Shown here in pieces: positions 56,193-64,000 of a DNA stretch of 64,000 bases. Both the position numbers and the translations under genes were made by a program. Under the pieces are notes generated by a model that saw only the letters and a program-made list of their open reading frames with translations, ran no database searches and had not been told where the DNA came from. Origin of the DNA: Verrucomicrobiota bacterium (lineage in GTDB: Bacteria; Verrucomicrobiota; Verrucomicrobiia; Opitutales; Opitutaceae); assembly GCA_016222805.1 (NCBI GenBank), contig JACRQG010000032.1, forward strand, positions 186,001-250,000. Reading direction: 5' to 3'. Every line of letters starts with the position of its first letter. Within the stretch, counting starts at the first letter, position 1.

Positions 56193-58652
56193 CTACCGCT
56201 TCTTGTTCAGCGCGGCGCTGAACCAGTCGCCGGTCAGCGACTGCGGAGGCCGCGGGGACGCGGGCGCGCCGGGCCTGGGCGCCGGGCCGCCGCCGGGCCG
56301 CGCCGGTCGTGGTCCCGCCGCGCCACTGCCTCCGGCTGACTTGGGTCCGATCTGCGGGTTGCTGCGCATCGACAGGGCGATGCGCTGCCGCGCGAGATCC
56401 ACTTCGGTGACGGTCACCATCACCTTCTGCTGGGGCCGCACCACCGCGGCGGGATCCTTGACGAAGGAGTCGGCCAGCTGGCTCACGTGTACGAGCCCGT
56501 CCTGGTGGACGCCGATGTCCACAAAAGCCCCGAAGGCGGTCACGTTGGTCACGATGCCCGGCAGCTTCATCCCGGGCTTGAGGTCCTCGGGCTTGTTCAC
56601 GCCCTCGGTGAAGCTGAAGGCCTCGAACTTCTGGCGCGGATCCCGGCCGGGTTTGGCGAGTTCCGCCATGATGTCATTCAGCGTCGGCAGGCCGACCTCG
56701 GCGGTGACATACGCCTCGAGTTTGATCCGCGCGCGCAATTTCGCATCGCGCACCAGGTCCGCCACGGTCGCGCCGAGGTCCGCGGCCATCTTCTCGACCA
56801 GCGCATAACGCTCGGGATGCACGGCGCTGGCATCGAGCGGGTGGGCCCCGTCGCGGATGCGCAGGAAGCCGGCGGCTTGTTCGAAGGCCTTCGGACCCAG
56901 GCGCGGCACCTCCTTCAGGTCGGCACGCGACTTGAAGGCGCCCTTTTCGTTGCGTCGCGTCACGATGGCCGCCGCGGTGGCGGCATTGAGCCCGGAGACG
57001 TAGCTGAGCAGCTGCTTCGATGCCGTGTTCAGTTCCACCCCGACGCCGTTGACCGCGCTGGTCACGGTGTCGTCGAGCGACCGCTTCAGCGCGCTCTGAT
57101 CGACATCATGCTGGTATTGCCCGACGCCGATCGACTTGGGATCGAGCTTCACCAGCTCGGCCAGGGGATCCATCAGCCGGCGGCCGATCGACACCGCTCC
57201 GCGCACGGTGAGGTCCTGATCCGGAAACTCCTCCCGCGCGACCTCGCTGGCGGAGTAGATCGACGCGCCGGATTCGTTGACCATCACAATGGGAATTGTC
57301 GCCGGCAGGCCGAGGGCGCGCACGAAGGACTCGGTCTCCCGGCCGGCGGTGCCGTTGCCGATTGCGACCGCCTCCACCTGGAAGAACTTCACGAAGCCCA
57401 GCAGCTTCTCCTTCGCCTCAAGCGGGTCGCGATCGGGGAAGATGACGTCGTTGTGCAGGAGCTTGCCCTGGCGATCGAGCAGCACGGTCTTGCAGCCGGT
57501 GCGAAAGCCCGGGTCGATGGCCAAAACCGCTTTCTGGCCGAGTGGCGCGGCGAGCAACAGCTCGCGCAGGTTGTCGGTGAAGACCTTGATCGCCGCCTCG
57601 TCCGCCCGCTTCTTGGAGTCGAGGCGCATCTCCGTCTCCATCGCGGGAGCGAGCAGGCGCTTGCAGGCGTCCTGGACGGCGAGCACGACCTGCTCCGTGC
57701 AGGTGGTGGCGGCTGCACTGGTCGAAGCAACGCGGGGCGGGGGAGTCCCTCCTGCCGACGCGCCGGGTCCGCGGGGCGGGGTCGCCCCGCCTACAGGGGT
57801 AGGGGCGGCGCCCTTGACGAAGAGCGCCTGGACGGCGGCGAACGCCGCACCTTCCTCCGGCAGCTGCACCCGCAGCATGAGGAAGAGCTCCTTCTCGCCG
57901 CGGCGCATCGCGAGGATGCGGTGCGAGGGAGCCTTGGCGAGCGGCTCGCTCCACTCGAAGTAGTCCTTGAACTTCGCCGCTTCCGGATCGGTGTCCTTGC
58001 CCGGCACCACCTTGGTGGAAATCACGGCGTCCTTCTGAAACACGGCGCGCAGGCGGGCGCGGGCGTCCTTGTCGTCGCTTACGCGCTCGGCGATGATGTC
58101 GCGGGCGCCGGCCAGGGCTTCCTCGATGGAGGCGATCTTGGAAGTCTGGTTCTTGCCATCGTCGGCCACATACTCCCGCCCCACATAGGCGGTGGCGGCG
58201 GCGGTCAGGTCCGTGGCGGGATCCTGGGCAAAAATGAGGTCGGCCAGGGGTTCGAGCCCCTTCTCCTTGGCGATGGTGGCGCGCGTGCGCTTCTTCGGGC
58301 GGAACGGCAGGTAAATGTCCTCCAGGGCCGTCAGGGTGTCCGCGGCCAGGATCGCTTTTTCCAGGGCCGGGGTGAGGAGATTGCGTTCCTTCAAGGAGGC
58401 GAGGATGGCGTCGCGGCGTTCGTCGATGGCCCGGAGTTGTTCCAGGCGATCGCGGACGGCGGTCACCTGCACCTCGTCGAGTTCGCCTGTCGCCTCCTTG
58501 CGGTAGCGCGCGATGAACGGAACCGTGGCGCCTTCCGCCAGGAGCTGTGCCGTGGCGGCGACCTGGAAGACCTTGATCTTGAGCTCGGTGGCGAGCCGCA
58601 GGACGTGGTCCGCGTTGGGTTGGGAGGGCGTGGCCGGCGTGGCGACAGACAT
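56193..58652 (-). CDS. tex: RNA-binding transcription accessory protein Tex
   Basis: Tex is a conserved S1-domain protein of 819 residues. The N-terminal helical region contains TVPFIARYRKEATGELDE, followed by the YqgF-like domain (VLAIDPGFRTGCKTVLLD, AIGNGTAGRETE), a helix-hairpin-helix region, and a C-terminal S1 domain (GIVTNVTAFGAFVDIGVHQDGLVHVSQL). A glycine/proline-rich tail follows. At about residues 285-315 a low-complexity insert (GGATPPRGPGASAGGTPPP) interrupts the normal sequence. Its DNA contains a palindrome nearly identical to an intergenic repeat 1.9 kb away. The ATG at 58652 was preferred; upstream residues are not Tex-like. Confidence 0.95.
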   Translation of the reverse strand: MSVATPATPSQPNADHVLRLATELKIKVFQVAATAQLLAEGATVPFIARYRKEATGELDEVQVTAVRDRLEQLRAIDERRDAILASLKERNLLTPALEKAILAADTLTALEDIYLPFRPKKRTRATIAKEKGLEPLADLIFAQDPATDLTAAATAYVGREYVADDGKNQTSKIASIEEALAGARDIIAERVSDDKDARARLRAVFQKDAVISTKVVPGKDTDPEAAKFKDYFEWSEPLAKAPSHRILAMRRGEKELFLMLRVQLPEEGAAFAAVQALFVKGAAPTPVGGATPPRGPGASAGGTPPPRVASTSAAATTCTEQVVLAVQDACKRLLAPAMETEMRLDSKKRADEAAIKVFTDNLRELLLAAPLGQKAVLAIDPGFRTGCKTVLLDRQGKLLHNDVIFPDRDPLEAKEKLLGFVKFFQVEAVAIGNGTAGRETESFVRALGLPATIPIVMVNESGASIYSASEVAREEFPDQDLTVRGAVSIGRRLMDPLAELVKLDPKSIGVGQYQHDVDQSALKRSLDDTVTSAVNGVGVELNTASKQLLSYVSGLNAATAAAIVTRRNEKGAFKSRADLKEVPRLGPKAFEQAAGFLRIRDGAHPLDASAVHPERYALVEKMAADLGATVADLVRDAKLRARIKLEAYVTAEVGLPTLNDIMAELAKPGRDPRQKFEAFSFTEGVNKPEDLKPGMKLPGIVTNVTAFGAFVDIGVHQDGLVHVSQLADSFVKDPAAVVRPQQKVMVTVTEVDLARQRIALSMRSNPQIGPKSAGGSGAAGPRPARPGGGPAPRPGAPASPRPPQSLTGDWFSAALNKKR
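57771..57798. repeat. palindromic repeat translated inside tex
   Basis: GCGGGGCG-GGGT-CGCCCCGC at 57771-57790 plus the following CTACAGG match the intergenic copy at 55899-55925 with two differences over 27 bp. The copy is in frame and encodes part of the low-complexity insert of Tex. Confidence 0.75.
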
Positions 58653-58815
58653 GGAGCGAAGGAGCGCCGAGAACAGCGCCGGGCGCGGGCCGCGCAAAGC
58701 GGAAAATCTGCGACGCGCGATTTCCCGGACTTGAGTTTGTGCGGGTGACCGGTAGCGGGCGGCGGCCGGCCAGTCGTGCGATTGCGCGCCAGGCAAACGC
58801 CGCTACGGTGCGTCC

Positions 58816-59304
58816 ATGACCTTGCTCCGCCTGGTTCCTGTCCTCGCCGTCCTGATCGCCTCCCCTCTGCGTGCCGCGGAGTGGCTGCCGATTGAACAGG
58901 AGGTGGCCAAGGCCACGGAGTCGCCCCGCGTGACCGTGGTGCATTTCTGGGCCTCCTGGTGCCCGAACTGCCGAGCCGAGTTGGTGGGCGAAGGCTGGAA
59001 GCAGTTCATCGAGGCCAACCCAGAGGTGGAGTTTCTCTTCATCACCGTGCGCGACGAGAAGCCGGGCGCCGCCGAACTCGCGAAGCATGGCCTGGGATCG
59101 CAAAAGAACTTCCGCCACCTCCAGCACCCCAACGCCTCCCGCCGCAAGGAGGACGAGATGACATCGTTCATGGATATGCGCGTGGGGTGGATCCCGACGA
59201 CGTGGGTCTTCCAGAACGGACGCCAGCGCTACGCCCTCAACTATGGGCAGGTTCGTTTCCCGATCCTCCAGCAATTGGTCGAGGACGCCACGCCGAAGAA
59301 GTGA
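58816..59304 (+). CDS. exported thioredoxin-like protein (TlpA type)
   Basis: The protein has 162 residues with a signal peptide ending at RAAEW. The active site is WCPNC with C49 and C52, in FWASWCPNCRAEL. The cis-proline strand is GWIPTTWVF. Such proteins reduce disulfides or assist cytochrome c assembly in the periplasm. It diverges from tex; no ccm gene is nearby, so its partner is unknown. Confidence 0.85.
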   Translation: MTLLRLVPVLAVLIASPLRAAEWLPIEQEVAKATESPRVTVVHFWASWCPNCRAELVGEGWKQFIEANPEVEFLFITVRDEKPGAAELAKHGLGSQKNFRHLQHPNASRRKEDEMTSFMDMRVGWIPTTWVFQNGRQRYALNYGQVRFPILQQLVEDATPKK

Positions 59305-59427
59305 GGGGGCGCTGCCCACCCCGGCGCCGACCCGGCTGCAGGACTGTCCGGTCGCCGTCCTCCCATCCCAGCCTTGTCTCGCCGGGCACATTGTGAGCCA
59401 CTCGGGAGCGCGCGTCCGCGTTTGACC

Positions 59428-61272
59428 ATGTCCGCCATCAATCGCTTCCTCCTCGAAAACAACCTGCGCATCGCCACCAACCCGTGTGTGAGCCCGGATT
59501 TCTGCCTCGACTGGCCGACCTTGCGCCAGCAGCTGCAGACCGGGGCCGCTCTTCGGACTTTTCCCAAGAGCCGGGTTGAGACCAAGGCCGGGACGCTCAG
59601 CCTGGTGGAAAACGACCAGGGCGACTGCGCCTGGCGGCTGGAGGGCCGGACCGGGGCGCTGCTCGACGGCATCGATCTCCCGGGAGGCGCGCAGGCCTTT
59701 CCGGCCACCTTCGCCAATCTGCTCCGGGTGAAGAATCTCGTGCAGGAGCACGATCCGGCGTCGACCCTCTTTCCCACGGCCGCCGAGAAGCTGGGCCAGA
59801 GCACGCTTGGCGTCGGGGCGCGCTTCACGACCCTGCACTGGCCGGCCGTCGACTGGGCAATGAGCGCCCTGAGCCTGGGCGTGACGGCCAACCAGAACTC
59901 CATCCCGCGCGAGCTGGTCTACGACGTCGACGTGATGCTCGCCGGCAAGCTCGACTCCGTGCCGTTTCCGTTCATCGGCACCAACGTACCCGAGGGTCAC
60001 CAGGGCCAGAGCGTGGAGGGCATGAGCCACGGCTGCGTGCTGGCGAAGCTGAAAACCGGCTTCCACCGGCGCGGGGTGGCGTGGAGCTTCAATGCCGACC
60101 ACCAGCCGATCGGCGGGAAGTTCGACCACCGCGAGGATGCGCTGGTCGCCGGCTGCGTGCTGGCGAGCTACATCACCTTCGATCTCTCCCCGGAACTCGC
60201 GCAGACGAAGGTCCCCGAGGACGCCGCCGGCTGGGTGGCTGCCCAGGTGCCCGCCGCCATCGTCACCGCGGTGAAGGCCCGCGTCGCCGCCGCGGGCCTG
60301 ACGCTCAACGAGGCCGATTTCGCCAAGCTGCTGGCCTATGTCTGGCCGGCGATGGAGAAGATGAAGCGGCGCGATGAAAAGTACGCCGCCGCCCGGGCCC
60401 GCCTGTTCACGACCGCGGTCGGGCGCGGCTACCTGCGCGAGCTCTCCATCGACGAGCTGCCCGGGCTGACCACGCCCGAGACCACGGCCATCATGCTCGC
60501 GCTCTGCGAGGCGCTGGGCATGAAGATCCACTTCGTCGCCCCGGCCTTTGGCTTCCAGAAGAACATGCCGTACCCCGACAACGCGGCGCTGAAGGGCCTG
60601 ATCGAGAAACAGTGGGCCGTCTGCCGGCAGTTCGGTGCGAGCATCGGCTTCCACTCCGGCTCGGGCAAGTCCGCCGAGAACTACCAGGTGATGGGCGCGG
60701 TGACCGGCGCCCGGCTCGAGATCAAGACGAGCGGCCGCTACACCTACGAGATGGGGCGTGCGCTCTTCGCCTCCAAGGATGCCGGCGATCAGGCGCTCTG
60801 GCGCGACTGGTACCGCTTCACCCTCGAGCTGGCGCTGGCCGGCTGCTACAGCAGCGATGCCACCGAGCAGAAGATGGCGCGGATCTTCGTCACCGATGCC
60901 CTCGCCAAGGCCGGCCGCGGCACCGAGGTGTTCGCCAACCCGACCGTGACCCGCGCCGCCCTGGAATCGCTGCCCGCGAGCCCCGAGCACATGTTTTGGT
61001 TCGAGTACAACTTCCTCTACGTGCTCGCCGGCGGCGGCCGCGCCACCAAGGCCGCCCTGGGTGATCACACGCCCGAAGGCTACCGGCAGCGGGCGCGGTT
61101 CTACAGCATCAGTGCCGAGGGCCGCCTGAATTTCGCGAAGAACATCGCGAGCTACCTCATCTTCCTTGCGGAGAACACCGGCCTCGCACCGGCCGCCACC
61201 TGCGCCGCCGCCCGCACCCTGCTTGGTCGCTACACCACCCTCGACGCGATGCTGGCCGATATCTCGCACTGA
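59428..61272 (+). CDS. uxaE: tagaturonate epimerase UxaE
   Basis: UxaE epimerises D-tagaturonate to D-fructuronate in an alternative galacturonate pathway. The 614-residue protein contains NNLRIATNPCVSPDFCLDW near the start, KTGFHRRGVAWSFNADHQPIGG, KNMPYPDNAALKGLIEKQWA, and GFHSGSGKSAENY, a His/Ser-rich motif consistent with the aldolase-like fold. My call rests on these features and on the uxaC gene directly downstream (66 bp). It is longer than the Thermotoga enzyme. Other hexuronate genes (uxuA, kdgK, a transporter) are not visible here. Confidence 0.78.
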   Translation: MSAINRFLLENNLRIATNPCVSPDFCLDWPTLRQQLQTGAALRTFPKSRVETKAGTLSLVENDQGDCAWRLEGRTGALLDGIDLPGGAQAFPATFANLLRVKNLVQEHDPASTLFPTAAEKLGQSTLGVGARFTTLHWPAVDWAMSALSLGVTANQNSIPRELVYDVDVMLAGKLDSVPFPFIGTNVPEGHQGQSVEGMSHGCVLAKLKTGFHRRGVAWSFNADHQPIGGKFDHREDALVAGCVLASYITFDLSPELAQTKVPEDAAGWVAAQVPAAIVTAVKARVAAAGLTLNEADFAKLLAYVWPAMEKMKRRDEKYAAARARLFTTAVGRGYLRELSIDELPGLTTPETTAIMLALCEALGMKIHFVAPAFGFQKNMPYPDNAALKGLIEKQWAVCRQFGASIGFHSGSGKSAENYQVMGAVTGARLEIKTSGRYTYEMGRALFASKDAGDQALWRDWYRFTLELALAGCYSSDATEQKMARIFVTDALAKAGRGTEVFANPTVTRAALESLPASPEHMFWFEYNFLYVLAGGGRATKAALGDHTPEGYRQRARFYSISAEGRLNFAKNIASYLIFLAENTGLAPAATCAAARTLLGRYTTLDAMLADISH

Positions 61273-61338
61273 GCGCCGCTCCGCTCCGCTTCCTCTCCCT
61301 TCCGTCCCGCGAACTCCCGCCTGTCACCCTTCCACCCC

Positions 61339-62778
61339 ATGCCCTCCCGGCCCTTCATCCACGAAGACTTCCTCCTCGGCACCAAGCAGGCGCGCGAGCT
61401 CTATCATCGGTACGCCAAGAGCGAGCCGATCTACGACTACCACTGCCACCTGCCGCCGGATCTCATCGCCAAGAACCACCAGTTCGCGGATCTCGCGGAG
61501 CTCTGGCTCGGCGGGGACCACTACAAGTGGCGCGCCATGCGCACCAACGGTGTGAAGGAGGAGTTCATCACCGGCCCGCGGTCGCCGCGCGAGAAGTTCC
61601 AGGCCTGGGCCGAGACGGTGCCGCACACCCTGCGCAACCCGCTCCACCACTGGAGCGCGCTCGAGCTCAAGCGCTACTTCGGCGTCGACGAACTGCTCGA
61701 CGGCAAGTCGGCGGAGCGGATCTGGAAGAAGGCCAACGCGAAGCTCGCCAAGGTCCGGGTCCACGATCTGATCAACCTGTCAAACGTCGCCGTTGTCTGC
61801 ACCACCGATGATCCGGCCGATTCCCTCGAACACCACGAGGCGATCCGCCGCAGCCCCGGGGCGCTCCAGGCGCGCGTGTATCCCGCCTTCCGGCCCGACA
61901 AGGCCCTGGCCGTCGGCAATCCCGCCGCCTTCAACGCCTGGTTGGAGCGTCTGGCCGGAGCGGCGGGCGTCGCGAACGGCATCAAGACCTTCGACGATCT
62001 CCTCTCCGCCCTGAAGAAGCGCCACGATGACTTCCACGCCGCCGGCGCCCGCGTGTCGGATCACGGGTTGGAGAGCGCGCTGGCCGAACCCTGCACCCAC
62101 GCCCAGGCGCGGATGATCTTCGACGCCGTGCGCGGGGGCCGCGCCGCCACGCCCGAGGAAGCCGCGCGCTATGGTTCGTACCTCATGCTGGAGTTTGGCC
62201 GCTGGGACGCCGCCCGCGGCTGGGTGAAGCAGCTCCACCTCGGCGCCCTGCGCAACAACAACGCCCGCCTCCTCGGCAAGCTCGGCCCCGACACCGGCTT
62301 CGACTCGATCGGCGACTTCCCGCAGGCGGCGGCGCTTTCGCGCTACCTCAACACCCTCGACTCCACCGACCAGCTGCCGCGGACCATCCTCTACAACAAC
62401 AACCCGACGGACAATTACGTCCTCGGGACGATGATCGGCAACTTCCAGGACGGCTCCATTCCCGGCAAGGTGCAGTTCGGCAGCGGCTGGTGGTTCCTCG
62501 ACCAGAAGGAAGGGATGGAGTGGCAGATGAACGCGCTCTCCAACCTCGGTCTGCTGTCGCGCTTCGTCGGCATGATCACCGATTCGCGCAGCTTCGTCAG
62601 CTACCCGCGGCACGAGTATTTCCGGCGCACGCTCTGCAACCTCCTCGGCGCCGACATGGCCGCCGGCCTGATCCCGAACGACCTCAAGGCCGTGGGCGGC
62701 ATGGTGAAGAACATCTGCTTCGCCAACGCCCGCGACTACTTCGGCCTTGAGCTGGCGCCGAAGTTTGCGAAGAAGTAG
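61339..62778 (+). CDS. uxaC: glucuronate (uronate) isomerase UxaC
   Basis: UxaC converts D-glucuronate to D-fructuronate and D-galacturonate to D-tagaturonate. The 479-residue amidohydrolase-like protein contains the N-terminal IYDYHCHLPPDLIAKNHQF metal-binding element. The family signatures GPRSPREKFQAWAETVP, VVCTTDDPADSLEHH, FGSGWWFLDQKEGMEWQ and ITDSRSFVSYPRHEYFRR are present. The length is normal. Together with uxaE it routes galacturonate into fructuronate without the reductase UxaB. Confidence 0.96.
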   Translation: MPSRPFIHEDFLLGTKQARELYHRYAKSEPIYDYHCHLPPDLIAKNHQFADLAELWLGGDHYKWRAMRTNGVKEEFITGPRSPREKFQAWAETVPHTLRNPLHHWSALELKRYFGVDELLDGKSAERIWKKANAKLAKVRVHDLINLSNVAVVCTTDDPADSLEHHEAIRRSPGALQARVYPAFRPDKALAVGNPAAFNAWLERLAGAAGVANGIKTFDDLLSALKKRHDDFHAAGARVSDHGLESALAEPCTHAQARMIFDAVRGGRAATPEEAARYGSYLMLEFGRWDAARGWVKQLHLGALRNNNARLLGKLGPDTGFDSIGDFPQAAALSRYLNTLDSTDQLPRTILYNNNPTDNYVLGTMIGNFQDGSIPGKVQFGSGWWFLDQKEGMEWQMNALSNLGLLSRFVGMITDSRSFVSYPRHEYFRRTLCNLLGADMAAGLIPNDLKAVGGMVKNICFANARDYFGLELAPKFAKK

Positions 62779-62951
62779 CCTCCCAGCGGGAGGTCGTGTT
62801 CGCGACCGGGGTTTCCCTTGTCGCCGGGGTCGGCGCCCCCGGCTACACCAGTGCCGTCGCGCGGCGGGGAGGCAGAGCGGCGTCACAGAAGGCCGTCCTC
62901 CTCCGGATCGGGAGGTAGCCGGGCTCGGCGAGCCCGGTGATCCCGTTCGCC
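62779..62951. repeat. hairpin cluster downstream of uxaC
   Basis: There are three palindromes: CCTCCC-AGC-GGGAGG at 62779-62793, GCCGGGG-TCGGCGC-CCCCGGC at 62823-62843 (followed by TAC), and CCGGGCTC-GGC-GAGCCCGG at 62919-62937 (preceded by GTAG). The last two are of the GTAGCCGGG type seen upstream of recA. The region separates convergent genes and holds no other feature. Confidence 0.7.
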
Positions 62952-63839
62952 TCACACCGCCAGGTGGCCCAGGGCCAGCAGGCCGTAAAAGGTGTACTCG
63001 GAATCGACGAAGTCGTCGGCCCAGTGCCCGTGAAACCCGCCCGTGGCGTCCCAGAGGGAGTCGACGAAATCGAGCGTCCGTTCCTTCAGCGATGCCGGCA
63101 GCGGACGATCGAGGGCCGAGAGCGCGTGCAGTGCCGTGGCGGTGGACAACAGGTCAGGCATCGGAGCGCCCGGCACGGCGAGAAAGCCACCCTGCGGGTG
63201 AGCCTGGGCGAGAATCCAGTCCCCGATGGCGTCGCGCACCGGCAGACCGAGATGGCGGATGAGGATCGCGGCGCCCGCGGTGGCGTTGAGGGCGCCGAAC
63301 TTCGCCCCGGGCAGATTGCTCCAGGCTCCGTCCGCCGCCTGCAGGCGACTTAAGGCCTGGATCAGCCGCAACGGCTTGGCGGGCAGCCGGCCGAGATCCT
63401 CGTAGGCCCCGAGGGCGACGAAGGCGCCGTAGGCCGTTCCATGGGCGAGGGAGGCATTGCCTTCGTAGCCGCCGTCCGGCTTGCGGAAGGTCTCGATCCG
63501 CGCGAGGAGCGCATCGGCGCATCCGGCCGGCATCCGTTCGCGACCGACGATGCACCAGCACCGGGCGAGGGCGGAGGCGTGAACAAAATCCAGCGTCGCA
63601 CCATTGCCGAACGTGCGCAGGTAGGCCTCGACGCGATCGAGCGGCGGTGCCACGTCGAGCACCTGCAGCGCGGCGAGGTTGAAGATCGTGTAGTAGAGAT
63701 CCGGGCGGCCGGCGCGATCGCAGCCACCACCCTCCGGAGACATCTGCCGCTGCAGGTAGGCCCGGACGAGATCGGAGGACTCGCCCAGCAGGCGCGGGGC
63801 GAGCCGGGCGACCTGGAGCAGTTGCAGGCGGAGACTCAA
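62952..63839 (-). CDS. prenyltransferase/squalene-cyclase-like alpha-alpha toroid protein
   Basis: The protein has 295 residues, starting at a TTG. Repeated QW-like or prenyltransferase-beta motifs are evident: PDGGYEGNASLAHGTAYGAFVALG, ADGAWSNLPGAKFGALNATAGAAIL, HPQGGFLAVPGAPMPDLLSTATALHAL and TGGFHGHWADDFVDSEYTFYGLLALG. The last segment resembles the C-terminal repeat of protein prenyltransferase beta subunits. A catalytic role is not assured. The TTG overlaps the TGA of the upstream gene (TTGA), so translation is probably coupled. Confidence 0.7.
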   Translation of the reverse strand: MSLRLQLLQVARLAPRLLGESSDLVRAYLQRQMSPEGGGCDRAGRPDLYYTIFNLAALQVLDVAPPLDRVEAYLRTFGNGATLDFVHASALARCWCIVGRERMPAGCADALLARIETFRKPDGGYEGNASLAHGTAYGAFVALGAYEDLGRLPAKPLRLIQALSRLQAADGAWSNLPGAKFGALNATAGAAILIRHLGLPVRDAIGDWILAQAHPQGGFLAVPGAPMPDLLSTATALHALSALDRPLPASLKERTLDFVDSLWDATGGFHGHWADDFVDSEYTFYGLLALGHLAV

Positions 63840-64000
63840 GCCGAGGCGGCCTCGGACAGCACCGGCACGCGGGCGCGGTTAATCTTTTCCTGCTCCTTGC
63901 ACCAACCCTTGATCTCGACGTCGTTGAAAATCTTGCCGAGCACGCGGCGGAGCAGGCCCTTGAGGTTGTGGTTCTCGAGGTCGTGCAGGGACCGGATCGC
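63836..64000 (-). CDS. C-terminal fragment of a gene entering from the right edge
   Basis: The last 54 codons of a minus-strand gene are inside the window. They include SLHDLENHNLKGLLRRVLGK, FNDVEIKGWCKEQEKIN, and an alanine/serine-rich end. Base composition and frame are typical of the window. I do not recognise the family from the fragment. Its stop codon overlaps the TTG start of the toroid protein, so the two probably function together. Confidence 0.7.
   Translation of the reverse strand, partial: AIRSLHDLENHNLKGLLRRVLGKIFNDVEIKGWCKEQEKINRARVPVLSEAASA

Noticed and set aside
57418-61269. Very long minus-strand open frame (about 1280 codons) opposite uxaE and into tex
   Set aside because: It is the antisense shadow of GC-rich genes; it is full of arginine, histidine and glycine and shows no domain, while uxaE and tex are clear on their own strands and frames.

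Overview
The window is GC-rich bacterial chromosome with densely packed genes. It most likely comes from a member of the Verrucomicrobiota, probably near Opitutaceae. The indications are a TGTTC-N4-GAACA operator in front of recA (the LexA motif described for Verrucomicrobia), a PEP-CTERM protein, a secreted sulfatase beside a PSD1/DUF1549/DUF1553 protein and a DUF1501 protein (a planctomycete/verrucomicrobial habit), an OleC-OleD pair, and the tagaturonate epimerase route of hexuronate breakdown. No prophage, insertion sequence, CRISPR array, rRNA or tRNA was seen.

Layout. 1-7.5 kb: a nucleotide-sugar epimerase, a FecR-like protein, an ion permease, recA with an SOS operator, a Sel1-repeat protein and a PEP-CTERM protein. 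7.6-12.2 kb: an ABC-type efflux set (ATPase, FtsX permease, HlyD adaptor). 12.4-16.4 kb: the tRNA-modification genes mnmE, mnmG and trmB. mnmG contains a perfect 16-bp parS palindrome, which suggests closeness to the replication origin. 16.5-23.1 kb: a complete F0F1 ATP synthase operon in the order a-c-b-delta-alpha-gamma-beta-epsilon. Its subunit c gene has an in-frame TAG upstream of the essential glutamate codon. 23.2-27.6 kb: feoA, feoB, a FeoB-associated small protein, a TerC family protein and ExoD. 27.7-31.7 kb: queE, queC, an HDAC-family deacetylase, a ribonuclease D-like protein and a small lipoprotein with a clear terminator.

31.7-40.8 kb: oleC- and oleD-like genes, then a TetR repressor with a tripartite RND efflux operon (outer membrane factor, adaptor, pump). 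The TetR gene and the pump operon are preceded by related TGACA..TGTCA palindromes. 40.8-43.8 kb: a SPOUT rRNA methyltransferase and an m5U-type RNA methyltransferase diverge from a palindromic repeat that supplies GTG start codons to both, followed by an esterase-like protein. 44-51 kb: PSD1 cytochrome-domain protein, Tat-exported DUF1501 protein, sulfatase and an unidentified secreted protein. 51.3-58.7 kb: an EF-hand membrane protein of unknown function, an S9 peptidase, a 490-bp repeat-filled gap and tex. 58.8-64 kb: a thioredoxin-like protein, uxaE and uxaC for hexuronates, and a prenyltransferase-toroid protein coupled to a gene running off the right edge.

Short palindromes of several kinds recur in the gaps: GTAGCCGGG-type and GCGGGGCG-type hairpins and 9-bp-periodic inverted repeats. 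One copy is translated inside tex. The observations most worth checking are the amber codon in atpE, the parS site in mnmG, the SOS box of recA, and the mobile-looking repeats that act as coding sequence or start codons.
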